A stretch of 64,000 nucleotides of DNA from assembly GCF_000092845.1 (NCBI RefSeq), contig NC_014150.1:682001-746000 (forward strand). Reading direction: 5' to 3'. This document shows positions 55,313 through 64,000 of the stretch, piece by piece. Positions within the stretch are counted from its first letter, which is position 1. Each line of letters opens with the position of its first letter. The position numbers were made by a program, and so were the translations under genes. The DNA comes from Brachyspira murdochii DSM 12563 (lineage in GTDB: Bacteria > Spirochaetota > Brachyspiria > Brachyspirales > Brachyspiraceae). The notes below the pieces were generated by a model, which did not search any database, had not been told where the DNA came from, and saw only the letters and a program-made list of their open reading frames with translations.

Positions 55313-56566
55313 ATGAGAGTTACTGAACAAGCCCAATTTAATAGAACAGTTAGTACAATAAAAAGAAACTACAGCGAGATGGAAGCTTCTCAAACTAGAT
55401 TATCTACTGGTCAAAGGGTTCAGTACCCTCACCAGAATGTTACTGCCACAATCAATTCTATATACTATAAAACTAGAATGTCATCAGTAGACAGATATCA
55501 GAACAATATAGTTGACGGTAAAGAAAGATTAAGCGTAGCACATGATTCTATGTCAGCAATAACACAAGCATTAAACAGAGCTAGAGATTTGGCTGTACAA
55601 GGTGCAAACAGTACATATGGTGCTGATGACAGAGCAAAAATGGCTATGGAAGTTGAGGAAATGATAGAGAGGATATACGATATATCAAAAACTCAAAGCA
55701 AAGGCGAATTTGTATTTTCTGGAACAAGTATAAAAACTGCACCGTTCAGAGCATTTTACGGACATGATGAAAAAGCAGGACGCTCTATCATAAAATCAGT
55801 TATGTATGAAGGCGATGGAAATCCTCAAAACAGAGAAATAGAAAACGGGCAGCTTATAAATGTTGCTACACCGGGTAATTATGCATTTTGGGGTACTGAT
55901 ATGGAAATAATATCTACAACTGATGCTTCTGCTTATGTAGCTGCTGAAAATCAGGATATTATGATAGATGATATGGTTATTAATATTAAACAAGGCGACA
56001 ATATAGAAACTATTGTTCAAAGAATAAATGATGCTAACGGCAATGTAAGTGCAAGTATTGGAGATTTAAAAGGCGGACAAAAAGTTATACAATTAAAAAC
56101 AGGTACGCCTCATAAAATACTATTACAGGATTTGGCAGGCGGTACTGTTTTACAGGATATAGGCTTGGTAAGAGTTGGAGCTGCCAATACTCCAGAAAAT
56201 AACTATGAACCTAGTGCTTTGGTAACAGGAAAAAGTGTATTTGAAAGTTTAATATACTTAAGAGATGCTATGCTTAATGATGATGTAAGAGCTATAGGCA
56301 GTGAGGCTTTAGGTTATATTGACAGTTCATTAGATAATGTTGCTACCGTTCAGGCTAATGCTTCATCTAAAGTAACAAGACTTGATATGGGTTACACTAG
56401 CTTTGAAGATCAAAAACTAGCTATTGAAGAAGCTTTGGCTAAAAATGAAAATATTGATTATGCAGAAGAAATAGTAAACTTCAATATGTGGCAGTATGCT
56501 CATAATGCTTCTCTTCAAACAGCCGGAAGATTATTAGGCAGAACATTAATGGACTATTTAAGATAA
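55313..56566 (+). CDS. flgL: Flagellar hook-associated protein 3 (hook-filament junction)
   Basis: A 417-residue flagellin-family protein. The N-terminal helices read RVTEQAQFNRTVSTIKRNYSEMEASQTRLSTGQRV, with LNRARDLAVQGANSTYGADDRAKMAMEVEEMIERIYDI. The C-terminal helix region ends LQTAGRLLGRTLMDYLR. The variable middle domain (about 130-310) is replaced by spirochaete-specific sequence. FlgL joins the hook (with FlgK) to the periplasmic filament. flgK would normally lie upstream but is not in the window. A CAGGAGA ribosome site precedes the ATG. Confidence 0.93.
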   Translation: MRVTEQAQFNRTVSTIKRNYSEMEASQTRLSTGQRVQYPHQNVTATINSIYYKTRMSSVDRYQNNIVDGKERLSVAHDSMSAITQALNRARDLAVQGANSTYGADDRAKMAMEVEEMIERIYDISKTQSKGEFVFSGTSIKTAPFRAFYGHDEKAGRSIIKSVMYEGDGNPQNREIENGQLINVATPGNYAFWGTDMEIISTTDASAYVAAENQDIMIDDMVINIKQGDNIETIVQRINDANGNVSASIGDLKGGQKVIQLKTGTPHKILLQDLAGGTVLQDIGLVRVGAANTPENNYEPSALVTGKSVFESLIYLRDAMLNDDVRAIGSEALGYIDSSLDNVATVQANASSKVTRLDMGYTSFEDQKLAIEEALAKNENIDYAEEIVNFNMWQYAHNASLQTAGRLLGRTLMDYLR

Positions 56567-56642
56567 TTAAAATATAAATAAAGAATGCTGACAATTGTAA
56601 AAGTTTATAATTATTAAAGAAAGTGTAAAAGGAAATTATTTT

Positions 56643-57101
56643 ATGCCGGAAATAGAATCTAGGATATTAGGAAAAATAGAGGTTTCTGATAACTCATTGT
56701 ATCATCTTAATGGTACCATATTAGCATTTGAAGATTATGATGAGTTTTATCTGGTTAATATGGACGAAGAGGGAACTTTTAAAATACTACAGTCTAAAGA
56801 CGATAAAAATATATGTTTCATACTTATAGACCCATTTTTAGTATTTAAAAATTATGAACCTGATGTTCATGATGATGACATAAAATATTTAGGTATAGAA
56901 AATAAAGAAGATTTATATCTTCTTACAATAGTAAGCATTCCAAACAGTGATTTAAAAACTATGAGTGCTAACTTAGTAGCACCTGTAGTTTTTAATATAA
57001 AAAATCATAAAGCCAAACAATGTACTGTTTCTGGAGATAAATATACTACAAGACACTCTATCCTATTAGAAGATAATGATTCTTCGGAAAGGAGTTCATA
57101 A
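56643..57101 (+). CDS. fliW: Flagellar assembly factor FliW
   Basis: A 152-residue FliW. Family patterns are [33 protein letters not shown] and [18 protein letters not shown], then [26 protein letters not shown]. FliW binds CsrA and flagellin and frees flagellin mRNA from CsrA repression. It lies between flgL and csrA with csrA one base after its stop, the usual partner-switch arrangement. The ribosome site is AAAGGAAA. Confidence 0.95.
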   Translation: MPEIESRILGKIEVSDNSLYHLNGTILAFEDYDEFYLVNMDEEGTFKILQSKDDKNICFILIDPFLVFKNYEPDVHDDDIKYLGIENKEDLYLLTIVSIPNSDLKTMSANLVAPVVFNIKNHKAKQCTVSGDKYTTRHSILLEDNDSSERSS

Positions 57102-57102
57102 T

Positions 57103-57354
57103 ATGCTTGTACTTTCTAGAAAAATAAATCAAAGCATAGTCATAGGCGACAATATAGAAATAATGTTGGTAGATATAAGAGGCGATCAAATAAAATTAGG
57201 AATTAATGCCCCTAAAAATGTAAAAATATTCAGAAAAGAAGTTTATGAAGAAATAGAAAGCCAAAACTTAGAAGCGTCTAAAGAGGCTACAGCTGATAAA
57301 TTAAATATATTAAGCAATTTTGTTAAAAATAAATTCGGAAATAACAAAAAATAA
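57103..57354 (+). CDS. csrA: Carbon storage regulator, RNA-binding
   Basis: ATG 57103 starts the canonical [20 protein letters not shown], with AAAGGAG 8 bases upstream inside fliW; an upstream in-frame extension is not credible. 83 residues, including a charged C-terminal helix and tail. [22 protein letters not shown] is the RNA-binding half. CsrA represses translation, notably of flagellin, by binding GGA loops. FliW is its antagonist. Confidence 0.97.
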   Translation: MLVLSRKINQSIVIGDNIEIMLVDIRGDQIKLGINAPKNVKIFRKEVYEEIESQNLEASKEATADKLNILSNFVKNKFGNNKK

Positions 57355-57669
57355 TTTTTATTTATCACACAATAAACTTTATTTCATAATTAATTTTTTA
57401 TTTTTATATCTAAGCTTTCTTAATTAAAATAAAGCATTTATTTTATATGATAATAATTTTATATATCAATCAATATATACTGAAAATTTTTAACCTTCCC
57501 GCACAGTATTATCTGCCATTATCTAATGTCAACTATACATGCGGCTGATTACATCTAAAATATATTTTGCTGATTGAAAAATGTATATTATGTTATAAAT
57601 AAAATATGACTGCATTCCTAAATAACTAAAGTTTGGCAAATTATATTTGTTTAGATTATATCTGCCATA
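57355..57669. other. 315-base gap after csrA
   Basis: No gene or clear terminator is seen between these convergent genes. A less AT-rich segment (57490-57555) resembles part of 45018-45075. Confidence 0.4.
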
Positions 57670-58572
57670 TTAAAAAGGATTAATTAGTTTTCCATTTCTT
57701 ATAAGGTTAATAGGTGTTAAAATGATATATGATATTATAAAATTAAATAATGATATTATAGCTGAAAATATTAAAAGCATATTATAAGTTTCAAGCATTC
57801 TATTTATAAAAATGTAAATAGAATCTGGAACATCAAATTTAAAAAATACTTTTATCAAAATCAAAAATGTATTTATAATCAAAGACAAGGCAAATATAAC
57901 AATAATACCCTTCCAAGCATGTGAAATATCGGCAGGACTTAATTCCATATGAGAAGCTATAGAAATAGATAAATATAAAAATATCCAAAATGTGATACTT
58001 TTAAAAGGAGCATAAAGAGTAAAATTTCTTACTATATTCATAAAAATATTGTATGTATAGATAAATATATTAGAAATACTATAATATATAATAGATAAAA
58101 TTTCTGAATTAAACATCTGCTTATATTTAACATTAGGAACAGTAAATATATTATTTTTAAGTTCCGGAGCTAAAAGCATAAAAAGCAAATATACTATCAA
58201 AGTACCAATTATAATTGGTGCAACACCTATAAAGAAATTACCCATTTGCTGATACCAGCTTCTTGAATCATAACTATGAAGAACATACCCTATAGTTTCA
58301 GATTTGCTATTAAAAAGTTTTATATCATTTATTTTATGTTTGAAAATAATGCAAAATAATGCATGCGAAAGCTCATGTATTGGAGTACCTATCCAGCCTG
58401 TTATATAAACCTCTGTCTTTGAGCCTAATGTTTTAGCAAATATTCTTCTTGTTATAGAAGAAAGAATATACAGTATAAATCCGAATATTACAATACTTCC
58501 AAATAATCTGAATAAATCTATTATAGTTTTGGATAAAATAATAACTACAAAATAAATAAAATCTCTTATCAT
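57670..58572 (-). CDS. Polytopic membrane protein with HExxH motif (M50-like)
   Basis: A 300-residue protein with about seven hydrophobic segments. WIGTPIHELSHALFCIIFKHKIN (around residues 60-82) has HELSH in a membrane-entry helix preceded by a glycine-rich turn, the pattern of M50 site-2 proteases. A second M50 motif (xDG or NxxPxPxLDG) is not seen. It may be a degenerate or distant intramembrane metalloprotease, or a membrane protein with a fortuitous motif. It is not in an operon. Confidence 0.65.
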   Translation of the reverse strand: MIRDFIYFVVIILSKTIIDLFRLFGSIVIFGFILYILSSITRRIFAKTLGSKTEVYITGWIGTPIHELSHALFCIIFKHKINDIKLFNSKSETIGYVLHSYDSRSWYQQMGNFFIGVAPIIIGTLIVYLLFMLLAPELKNNIFTVPNVKYKQMFNSEILSIIYYSISNIFIYTYNIFMNIVRNFTLYAPFKSITFWIFLYLSISIASHMELSPADISHAWKGIIVIFALSLIINTFLILIKVFFKFDVPDSIYIFINRMLETYNMLLIFSAIISLFNFIISYIILTPINLIRNGKLINPF

Positions 58573-58781
58573 AACTAAATACTCATATTTACAAATATAT
58601 CGGAAGAAAACAGTATTTAATTTAATAAACTACATAACTATATTTTTATATGATATAGGCACTTGAAAAAATAAGATTTCTACTATACACTACTACGTAA
58701 TATTATAAAAAAATTGTAAAACTATTACATTATTGAATAATATCTGTTTTAAGAACATAAAATATAAGAAGTGGAGAAAAA

Positions 58782-59867
58782 ATGAAAAAAGTTGTATTTA
58801 TTCTATTATTACTGAGCCATTTTGCATTTGCTATAGATGATATAGTAGACAAAGATAATATGCATAATCTTATAGAAGGCGTAACATCAACAAGATTCGG
58901 TTCTGATAGGGTGAGTACAATATATGATTTCGCTCCGCTTATGAACAGCAATACACCTTTAAAACTGGGAGTATCTATATTAGATTTATCACATATAGTC
59001 GATAACAGTTATACAAATCAGGACGGAAAAAGAAAATTAGCATTTCTGCCTAAAGCATTTGTCGGATTAAGTTACGGAATATTTGCTTTCGGATATCAGT
59101 TTAATTTATATAATGATCTTACAGATAAAAACAGACCTATTGCTCACAGCCATTCATTTTCATTCGGATTTGCAAATGACAGATACAGACTCTCTCTTCC
59201 TGTATCATTTTCTTTTGGAGATAAAAACTATTATGGCGGAAAAGTATCTATAAGTACAACTCCGAAATTCAGTTTTATGTTCAGAGGCGGATTATTAGAT
59301 GAGTTTACAATATCTCTTCATTATGGTATTCAATTATCTTCAGTTACAAATACCACTGTAACAGGAACTAATATAGCACCTATGGTTATAGGCGGTTCTT
59401 TATACGGTAATATTATGCTTACAAGATTTGATAATTTCCCTGTACAGATAAGCCTGCCTTTAAAAGTAGCATTTTACTATGGTATAGGAGCCAGATGGGC
59501 TAGTATAGATGCAGGATATGCTGATGATGCTTTAAACAATTATTTATATGATGATAATGGAGAGCGTTCTACTGATAGTATGAGATTCTATGTATTAGTA
59601 CCTGCCAAATTTGAAACAAAACTGGGTGCTTTCTATGCCTATATTATGCCTAGGCTTATGTTTGAGGGTAATATATTTAAAACAGACGGATATTATAATC
59701 TGCATTATGGTATAGAGGGTGAAATGAGAATGACGCTTATAGAAAACCTTACATTCGGTCTTACTGCCTATGCTGAAGGTCAGGGAATAATGAGAAAAAG
59801 TACTGACTTTGAAATTAATAATGCATTCGGAGGCGGTATAGATGTATGGGGAATTTGGAGATACTAA
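58782..59867 (+). CDS. Exported beta-barrel-like surface protein
   Basis: A 361-residue protein with a signal peptide (KKVVFILLLLSHFAFA). The mature part is full of alternating aromatic strands separated by turns (FVGLSYGIFAFGYQFNLYNDL, RYRLSLPVSFSFGDKNYYGGKVS, FYAYIMPRLMFEG, LTFGLTAYAEGQG) and ends in W-R-Y, fitting an outer-membrane beta barrel with a C-terminal aromatic residue. No family is named from memory. A GTGGAGA ribosome site precedes the ATG. Confidence 0.7.
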   Translation: MKKVVFILLLLSHFAFAIDDIVDKDNMHNLIEGVTSTRFGSDRVSTIYDFAPLMNSNTPLKLGVSILDLSHIVDNSYTNQDGKRKLAFLPKAFVGLSYGIFAFGYQFNLYNDLTDKNRPIAHSHSFSFGFANDRYRLSLPVSFSFGDKNYYGGKVSISTTPKFSFMFRGGLLDEFTISLHYGIQLSSVTNTTVTGTNIAPMVIGGSLYGNIMLTRFDNFPVQISLPLKVAFYYGIGARWASIDAGYADDALNNYLYDDNGERSTDSMRFYVLVPAKFETKLGAFYAYIMPRLMFEGNIFKTDGYYNLHYGIEGEMRMTLIENLTFGLTAYAEGQGIMRKSTDFEINNAFGGGIDVWGIWRY

Positions 59868-60033
59868 AAATTATTATAAAGTAATTATATAATGATAAAT
59901 AATTTTTCTAAATCAAAAATAATAGCTGCCGTAGGTTATTTATCTAAGAAATATACCAGACATAATTAATATACTCTTTCTATAGTCTATAGAATAATAA
60001 TTAATTTTTAATTTTATTTTAAAGGATATAATT

Positions 60034-61188
60034 ATGTCTAATAATAACAATTTACCAGAAATTTTTGAAACATTTGCAGAAGCTCGAAAAAAAGGCTTTC
60101 TTACTATGAAAGAAGAAAAAGATAAAGGCAGAAAAGTAGTAGGAACATTCTGTACATATACTCCTAGAGAAGTAATATATGCCGCTGATGCCATAAGCGT
60201 ATCATTATGTTCTACCAATGATGAAACTATACCTGAAGCCGAAAAGTATCTGCCTAAAAACTTGTGTCCGCTAATAAAATCAAGCTACGGATTTGCTATT
60301 ACTGATAAATGCCCTTATATGTATTTTTCTGATATTATAGTAGGAGAAACTACTTGCGACGGCAAAAAGAAAATGTATGAGCTTTTGGGAGAAATAAAAG
60401 ATACTCATGTCATGCAGCTGCCGCATTCTCAAAATAAATTATCATTAGAAATTTGGAAAAATGAAGTAAAAGAACTTATTAAAAAACTAGAAGAAAAGTT
60501 TAATGTAAAAATAACAGAAGAAAAATTAAAAGAAGCCATCAAACTATGTAATGAAGAGAGAAAAACAATAAAAGATTTTTTTGATTTAGGAAAATTAGTA
60601 CCATCTCCTATTAAAGGAAGTGAAATGCATGAAGCTTTGCATTCATCTAATTATAAATTTGACAGAAAACTTTATATGGAAGAAATAAAAAACTTAACAG
60701 ATAATTTAAAAGAAAAATACAATAACGGAGAACATCCTTTTGATGAAAATACACCTAGAATTTTAATAACAGGCTGCCCTACTGGAGGACTTGTTGATAA
60801 AATAATAAAACAGATAGAAGATGTCGGAGCAAGCGTAGTATGCTTTGAAAACTGCGTGGGAACTAAAAACTTTGAAATGCTTGTTGATGAAGAAAATAAA
60901 GATCCTATAGAAGCTATCGCAGAAAGATATTTAAATATTCCATGCTCTATTATGACTCCAAATAATGAAAGAATGAATAGAATAAAGCAATACATAGATG
61001 AATATAATATAGACGGTGTTATAGATGTTACTCTCACAGCATGCCACACATATGCTATAGAAACTGAAAAAGTAAGAAGGACAGTAGAAGGATTAGGTAA
61101 ATCATATTTAGCTATAGAAACTAACTACTCAAACAGCGATGCTCCGCAGTTAAGAACTAGATTAGAAGCATTTGTTGAAATGCTTTGA
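60034..61188 (+). CDS. Double-cubane cluster/2-hydroxyacyl-CoA dehydratase family reductase
   Basis: A 384-residue member of the HgdB/HgdC-substrate family, close to the double-cubane-cluster protein (YjiM) group. Cysteines at 40 (VVGTFCTY), 59, 78, 93 and 108 (ETTCDGKKKMYELL) lie in the typical N-terminal domain. GCPTGG, ENCVGTK and TACHTYAIE follow in the C-terminal domain. Such proteins carry Fe-S clusters and perform ATP-driven reductions with a dedicated activase. Known ones dehydrate 2-hydroxyacyl-CoA or reduce small molecules such as acetylene; the natural substrate here is unknown. The activase is two genes downstream. The ribosome site is AAAGGA. Confidence 0.88.
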   Translation: MSNNNNLPEIFETFAEARKKGFLTMKEEKDKGRKVVGTFCTYTPREVIYAADAISVSLCSTNDETIPEAEKYLPKNLCPLIKSSYGFAITDKCPYMYFSDIIVGETTCDGKKKMYELLGEIKDTHVMQLPHSQNKLSLEIWKNEVKELIKKLEEKFNVKITEEKLKEAIKLCNEERKTIKDFFDLGKLVPSPIKGSEMHEALHSSNYKFDRKLYMEEIKNLTDNLKEKYNNGEHPFDENTPRILITGCPTGGLVDKIIKQIEDVGASVVCFENCVGTKNFEMLVDEENKDPIEAIAERYLNIPCSIMTPNNERMNRIKQYIDEYNIDGVIDVTLTACHTYAIETEKVRRTVEGLGKSYLAIETNYSNSDAPQLRTRLEAFVEML

Positions 61189-61243
61189 TAATATTAAAAA
61201 TATTTAAATAATATTGAATAATAAAATAAAAAACATTTTTTAA

Positions 61244-61281
61244 TAGGTAAACTGGTATTAATTAATATACTAGTTTACCTA
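61244..61281. promoter_or_regulatory. 15-base inverted repeat before the aminotransferase gene
   Basis: TAGGTAAACT (61244-61253) and AGTTTACCTA (61272-61281) pair perfectly. The inner GGTAT (61254-61258) and ATACT (61267-61271) pair too with one G-T. The loop is 8 bases. No T tract follows, so an operator or an mRNA hairpin is likelier than a terminator. Confidence 0.5.
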
Positions 61282-61306
61282 GAATAAAAATCTATCGGAT
61301 ACTTTT

Positions 61307-62452
61307 ATGATTTATTTTGATAATGCTGCAACTACATTAAAAAAGCCTGATACTGTTGCAAAAGCAGTTTTTGAGGCTATAAATAGTTTTGCTAATGCAT
61401 CAAGAGGTTCTTATGAAGCATCATTAAACAGTGAAAGAATAATACTTGAAACAAGAGAAAGAATTGTAAAACTTTTTAACGGATACACTCCAAACTATAC
61501 AGCATTTACAAGTAATTCTACAGAAGCATTAAATACTGCAATTAAAGGTATAATACAAAATCATAAAGATAGTCATATTATAACAACATCATTAGAACAT
61601 AATAGCGTTTTAAGACCTCTTTATGAAATAGAGGAACTTGGAACGGAACTTACAATAATAAATGCGGATATCAAAGGCCAAATAAATTATAATGATATAG
61701 AAAAAAATATAAAACGAAATACAAAAGCAATCATATGTACTCATGCCTCTAATGTTACAGGAGATGTTTTAGATATAGATTTTATAGGCAGTTTATGCAA
61801 AAAACATGATATACTTTTTATACTAGATGCTTCTCAAAGTGCAGGAAATATAGATATAGATATGAAAAAAAGTAATATTGATATTGTATGCTTTACTGGT
61901 CATAAGGGGCTTATGGGACCTCAGGGAACCGGCGGGCTATGTATAAAAAAAGGCATAGATATAAAACCATTAAAAACTGGAGGTTCTGGCATTAAAACTT
62001 ATTCAAAAACTCAGCCTGAAAATATGCCCGTAAGACTTGAGGCAGGTACTTTAAATAGTCATTCTATAGCAGGACTTAATGCTGCATTAAAGTTTATAGA
62101 AGAAGAAGGCATAGAAAAAATAAGAAATCATGAAAGACAATTAGCAAAATATTTTTATGATGAGATAAAAAACATAGAAAATATAAAGTTTTACGGTAAT
62201 TATAATACTGATAAAAGAACATCAATAGTATCTTTAAATATTTCAGATATTGATTCTGCTAAAATATCGGATATACTTTCCTCTGAATACAATATAGCTA
62301 CTAGGTCTGGAGGACATTGTGCACCGCTTATGCATACTTCTCTTAATACTGTCAATCAGGGTATTGTGAGATTTAGTTTTTCTTATTTTAATACAATAGA
62401 AGAAATAGAAAATGGTATTAATGCCATAAAAGAGATAAGCAGGCGTTTTTAA
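61307..62452 (+). CDS. Class V aminotransferase, cysteine desulfurase-like (EF2568 group)
   Basis: A 381-residue PLP enzyme. It opens MIYFDNAATTLKKPDTV. It has FTSNSTEALNTAIKG, SLEHNSVLRPL, DASQSAG and the PLP lysine K200 in FTGHKGLMGPQGTGGL. The active-site loop near the C-terminus is RSGGHCAPLMH, with a Cys positioned for persulfide formation. The form fits TIGR01977, a cysteine desulfurase/selenocysteine lyase-like group found with selenium-related genes. Between the double-cubane protein and its activase it would supply sulfur or selenium. Desulfurase activity is inferred. Confidence 0.88.
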   Translation: MIYFDNAATTLKKPDTVAKAVFEAINSFANASRGSYEASLNSERIILETRERIVKLFNGYTPNYTAFTSNSTEALNTAIKGIIQNHKDSHIITTSLEHNSVLRPLYEIEELGTELTIINADIKGQINYNDIEKNIKRNTKAIICTHASNVTGDVLDIDFIGSLCKKHDILFILDASQSAGNIDIDMKKSNIDIVCFTGHKGLMGPQGTGGLCIKKGIDIKPLKTGGSGIKTYSKTQPENMPVRLEAGTLNSHSIAGLNAALKFIEEEGIEKIRNHERQLAKYFYDEIKNIENIKFYGNYNTDKRTSIVSLNISDIDSAKISDILSSEYNIATRSGGHCAPLMHTSLNTVNQGIVRFSFSYFNTIEEIENGINAIKEISRRF

Positions 62453-62505
62453 ACTTTTAATAAAAATATTAATAAATGATAAATAAAGTATAAAGGAAAA
62501 ATAAA

Positions 62506-63585
62506 ATGTATTATATTGGCATAGATATAGGCTCAACTGCTTCAAAGGTAGCAGTTTTTGATGATGAAAAAAATGATTTGACAGAATTATTTATGATTCC
62601 TACAGGCTGGTCTGGAGTAGAAGCGGCTTCAAAAATATTAGAAATTCTTAAAGAAAAAAATATAAATAAAGAAAACTCATATTTTACAGGTACAGGTTAT
62701 GGAAGAGTAGCAATAGAATATGCAAATAAAACTGTAACTGAAATTACTTGTCATGCCAAAGGTGCTAATTTTTTATTCAATAATTTAAACGGAACTTTAA
62801 TTGATATAGGCGGACAAGATACAAAAATAATAAGCATAAAGAATGGGAAAGTAGACAATTTTATTATGAATGATAAATGCTCTGCTGGTACTGGAAGATT
62901 TATAGAATTAATGGCAAACTCTTTGGGCTGTTCTATACCTACTCTTCTTGAAGAGGCTCAAAAATGTAATGATACTGATGTTGTTATAAGCTCTATGTGT
63001 ACAGTATTTGCAGAAACGGAAGTTATAAGTCTTAAAGCTAGCGGAAAACAAAAAAATGAAATAGCATATGCAATAGTAAACTCTGTTGCAAATAAAGCAG
63101 CATCTCTTTGCGGAAAGTTTAAAGATGATACATACTTTCTTACTGGAGGATTATGTGTATTTGATTATTTAATAAAAACTTTAGAAAAAACATTAGGCGG
63201 AAAAGTTATTACAGACAGCAGAGGTCAATATGCAGGTGCTATAGGGGCTGCTATCATTGGTTTTGAAAAAAATGCATCTAATAAAAATAAAATAAAACAA
63301 AACTCTTCAAATACAGAAAGCAAAGAAAAAAAAGAAGAAATTAAAGACAAAAGATTAATAATAACTTTTAATACCACAACAGATGTTATGAGAGCTGAAA
63401 AATCATTTAAAAATATTATGGAAGAAACGAATGAGCTTCTTGGCAAAATAATATCAATACCTAGCGAAATATCAGCAGGATGCGGAATGTCTTGGGAAAG
63501 TGAAATATATTTAAAAGATAAATTAACTAATATATTAAAAGAAAATGATATAGAATACGACAATTTTTATGAAATATATAAATAG
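62506..63585 (+). CDS. Acyl-CoA dehydratase activase fused to a DUF3343 (Se/S carrier-like) domain
   Basis: A 359-residue two-domain protein. Residues 1-253 are an ASKHA ATPase activase: GIDIGSTASK (6-14), DIGGQDTK (100-107), and the two [4Fe-4S] ligands C125 (NDKCSAGTGRF) and C165 (SSMCTVFAETEV), one cluster per dimer. A charged low-complexity linker (254-281) joins it to residues 283-359, which match DUF3343: RLIITFNTTTDVMRAEKSF and PSEISAGCGMSW with C326. The activase injects electrons, using ATP, into the double-cubane partner. DUF3343 proteins are predicted Se/S carriers. The fusion is continuous in one frame, with no sign of error. Confidence 0.88.
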   Translation: MYYIGIDIGSTASKVAVFDDEKNDLTELFMIPTGWSGVEAASKILEILKEKNINKENSYFTGTGYGRVAIEYANKTVTEITCHAKGANFLFNNLNGTLIDIGGQDTKIISIKNGKVDNFIMNDKCSAGTGRFIELMANSLGCSIPTLLEEAQKCNDTDVVISSMCTVFAETEVISLKASGKQKNEIAYAIVNSVANKAASLCGKFKDDTYFLTGGLCVFDYLIKTLEKTLGGKVITDSRGQYAGAIGAAIIGFEKNASNKNKIKQNSSNTESKEKKEEIKDKRLIITFNTTTDVMRAEKSFKNIMEETNELLGKIISIPSEISAGCGMSWESEIYLKDKLTNILKENDIEYDNFYEIYK

Positions 63586-63782
63586 TTTTTTATAATTAAT
63601 TATAACATACTCGTTTTATATATAATTATATTTCGTCAAAAATAAATTTTTTAATTTAAAATATTTGCAGGACTTTACAGTCATACCTCAGCAGCAGCTT
63701 CGGAAAAAAGTTGATAATTCTATACAAAGTGCATCAGTTGACAAACTTAAAAATTCTCAGTATTTATGCAATACAATTAAAA
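63586..63782. other. Intergenic region after the activase
   Basis: Nothing recognisable. No strong terminator hairpin is seen. The two flanking genes converge here. Confidence 0.35.
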
Positions 63783-64000
63783 TTATTTATCTTTATTTAT
63801 TCTTATTACTTTAGGAGATTTACTTCTTCTAATATAAGTTCCTTTTTTACTGCTTTTATTATTTTTGAAATTAGCTTCTGTAATACTCATATTATTTTGA
63901 TTATTTTCATTTTTTATACCTTCATTATTTTCTATTTCATTAATTTTATCACTTTCTATTTCAAGTATAGTATTTTTAATTTTTTCTATTTTCCAATCAA
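63783..64000 (-). CDS. C-terminal end of an unknown gene, cut by the window edge
   Basis: On the minus strand the frame is open from the window edge to TAA at 63783-63785, giving the last 72 residues. They begin DWKIEKIKNTILEIE, pass through an Asn/Glu-rich stretch (NNEGIKNENNQNNMS), and end in a strongly basic tail (SSKKGTYIRRSKSPKVIRINKDK). Such a tail suggests nucleic-acid or ribosome contact, but the family cannot be told from the fragment. Confidence 0.65.
   Translation of the reverse strand, partial: DWKIEKIKNTILEIESDKINEIENNEGIKNENNQNNMSITEANFKNNKSSKKGTYIRRSKSPKVIRINKDK

Noticed and set aside
1-64000. tRNA, rRNA or CRISPR loci
   Set aside because: I looked for GC-richer cloverleaf-like stretches and for regularly spaced direct repeats and saw none; the few GC-richer gaps do not fold as tRNA.

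Overview
The window is very AT-rich DNA, densely coded on both strands. Protein content points to an anaerobic, motile, host-associated spirochaete, most likely Brachyspira. The signs are a flagellar flgL-fliW-csrA cluster, large dCache chemoreceptors, several stand-alone oligopeptide-binding lipoproteins, rubrerythrin for oxygen defence, RNase Y with its YmdB neighbour, many short lipoproteins and a double-cubane-type iron-sulfur enzyme with its activase. The genus call rests on protein style and memory, not on a database search; species cannot be told. I see no rRNA, tRNA or CRISPR array.

Layout. 1-9400: the end of parB, a DUF4384-type envelope protein, two unknown envelope proteins, the rny-ymdB pair, rubrerythrin, a cytidylate-kinase-like protein and a HEAT-repeat protein. 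9400-16040: a NagD-type phosphatase, MFS and EamA transporters, two DUF2147 paralogues and a phytoene-desaturase-like oxidoreductase. 16230-19510: an OLD-like ATPase/TOPRIM gene with a broken small gene before it and a 91-residue unknown after it, then a secreted rhodanese. 19560-30030: a 5'-nucleotidase lipoprotein, a MATE pump, a frameshifted chemoreceptor, a chemoreceptor that has lost its signalling hairpin, and two OppA paralogues. 30040-38580: the fruR-fruK-fruA fructose operon, an M20 amidohydrolase, thrC-thrB and a DUF3089 lipoprotein.

38580-46930: a non-coding repeat element bounded by inverted repeats, a zinc-type ABC operon with a His/Cys-rich leader gene and a consensus promoter overlapping a 7-1-7 operator-like palindrome, a YedE-like transporter with a TusA-like protein, and a third OppA. 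47010-55030: MarR, TPR and HAD proteins, peptide deformylase, a LysM/M23 peptidase, a soluble diguanylate cyclase and a K+/H+ antiporter. 55310-57360: flgL-fliW-csrA. 57670-64000: an HExxH membrane protein, a beta-barrel-like surface protein, a three-gene cluster (double-cubane protein, class V aminotransferase, activase fused to a DUF3343 domain), and the end of an unknown gene.

The most interesting system is the last cluster. A reductive enzyme of the 2-hydroxyacyl-CoA dehydratase/double-cubane class lies with a cysteine-desulfurase-like enzyme and an activase carrying a C-terminal Se/S-carrier-like domain. A YedE/TusA pair 16 kb away belongs to families also tied to sulfur or selenium handling. 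Together they suggest a dedicated sulfur or selenium supply for a low-potential reductase. The fusion is visible in the sequence; the pathway is inference. Other points of note are the two damaged chemoreceptors side by side, helically phased ATCAA repeats upstream of fruR, and several strong palindromes at promoters or gene junctions.
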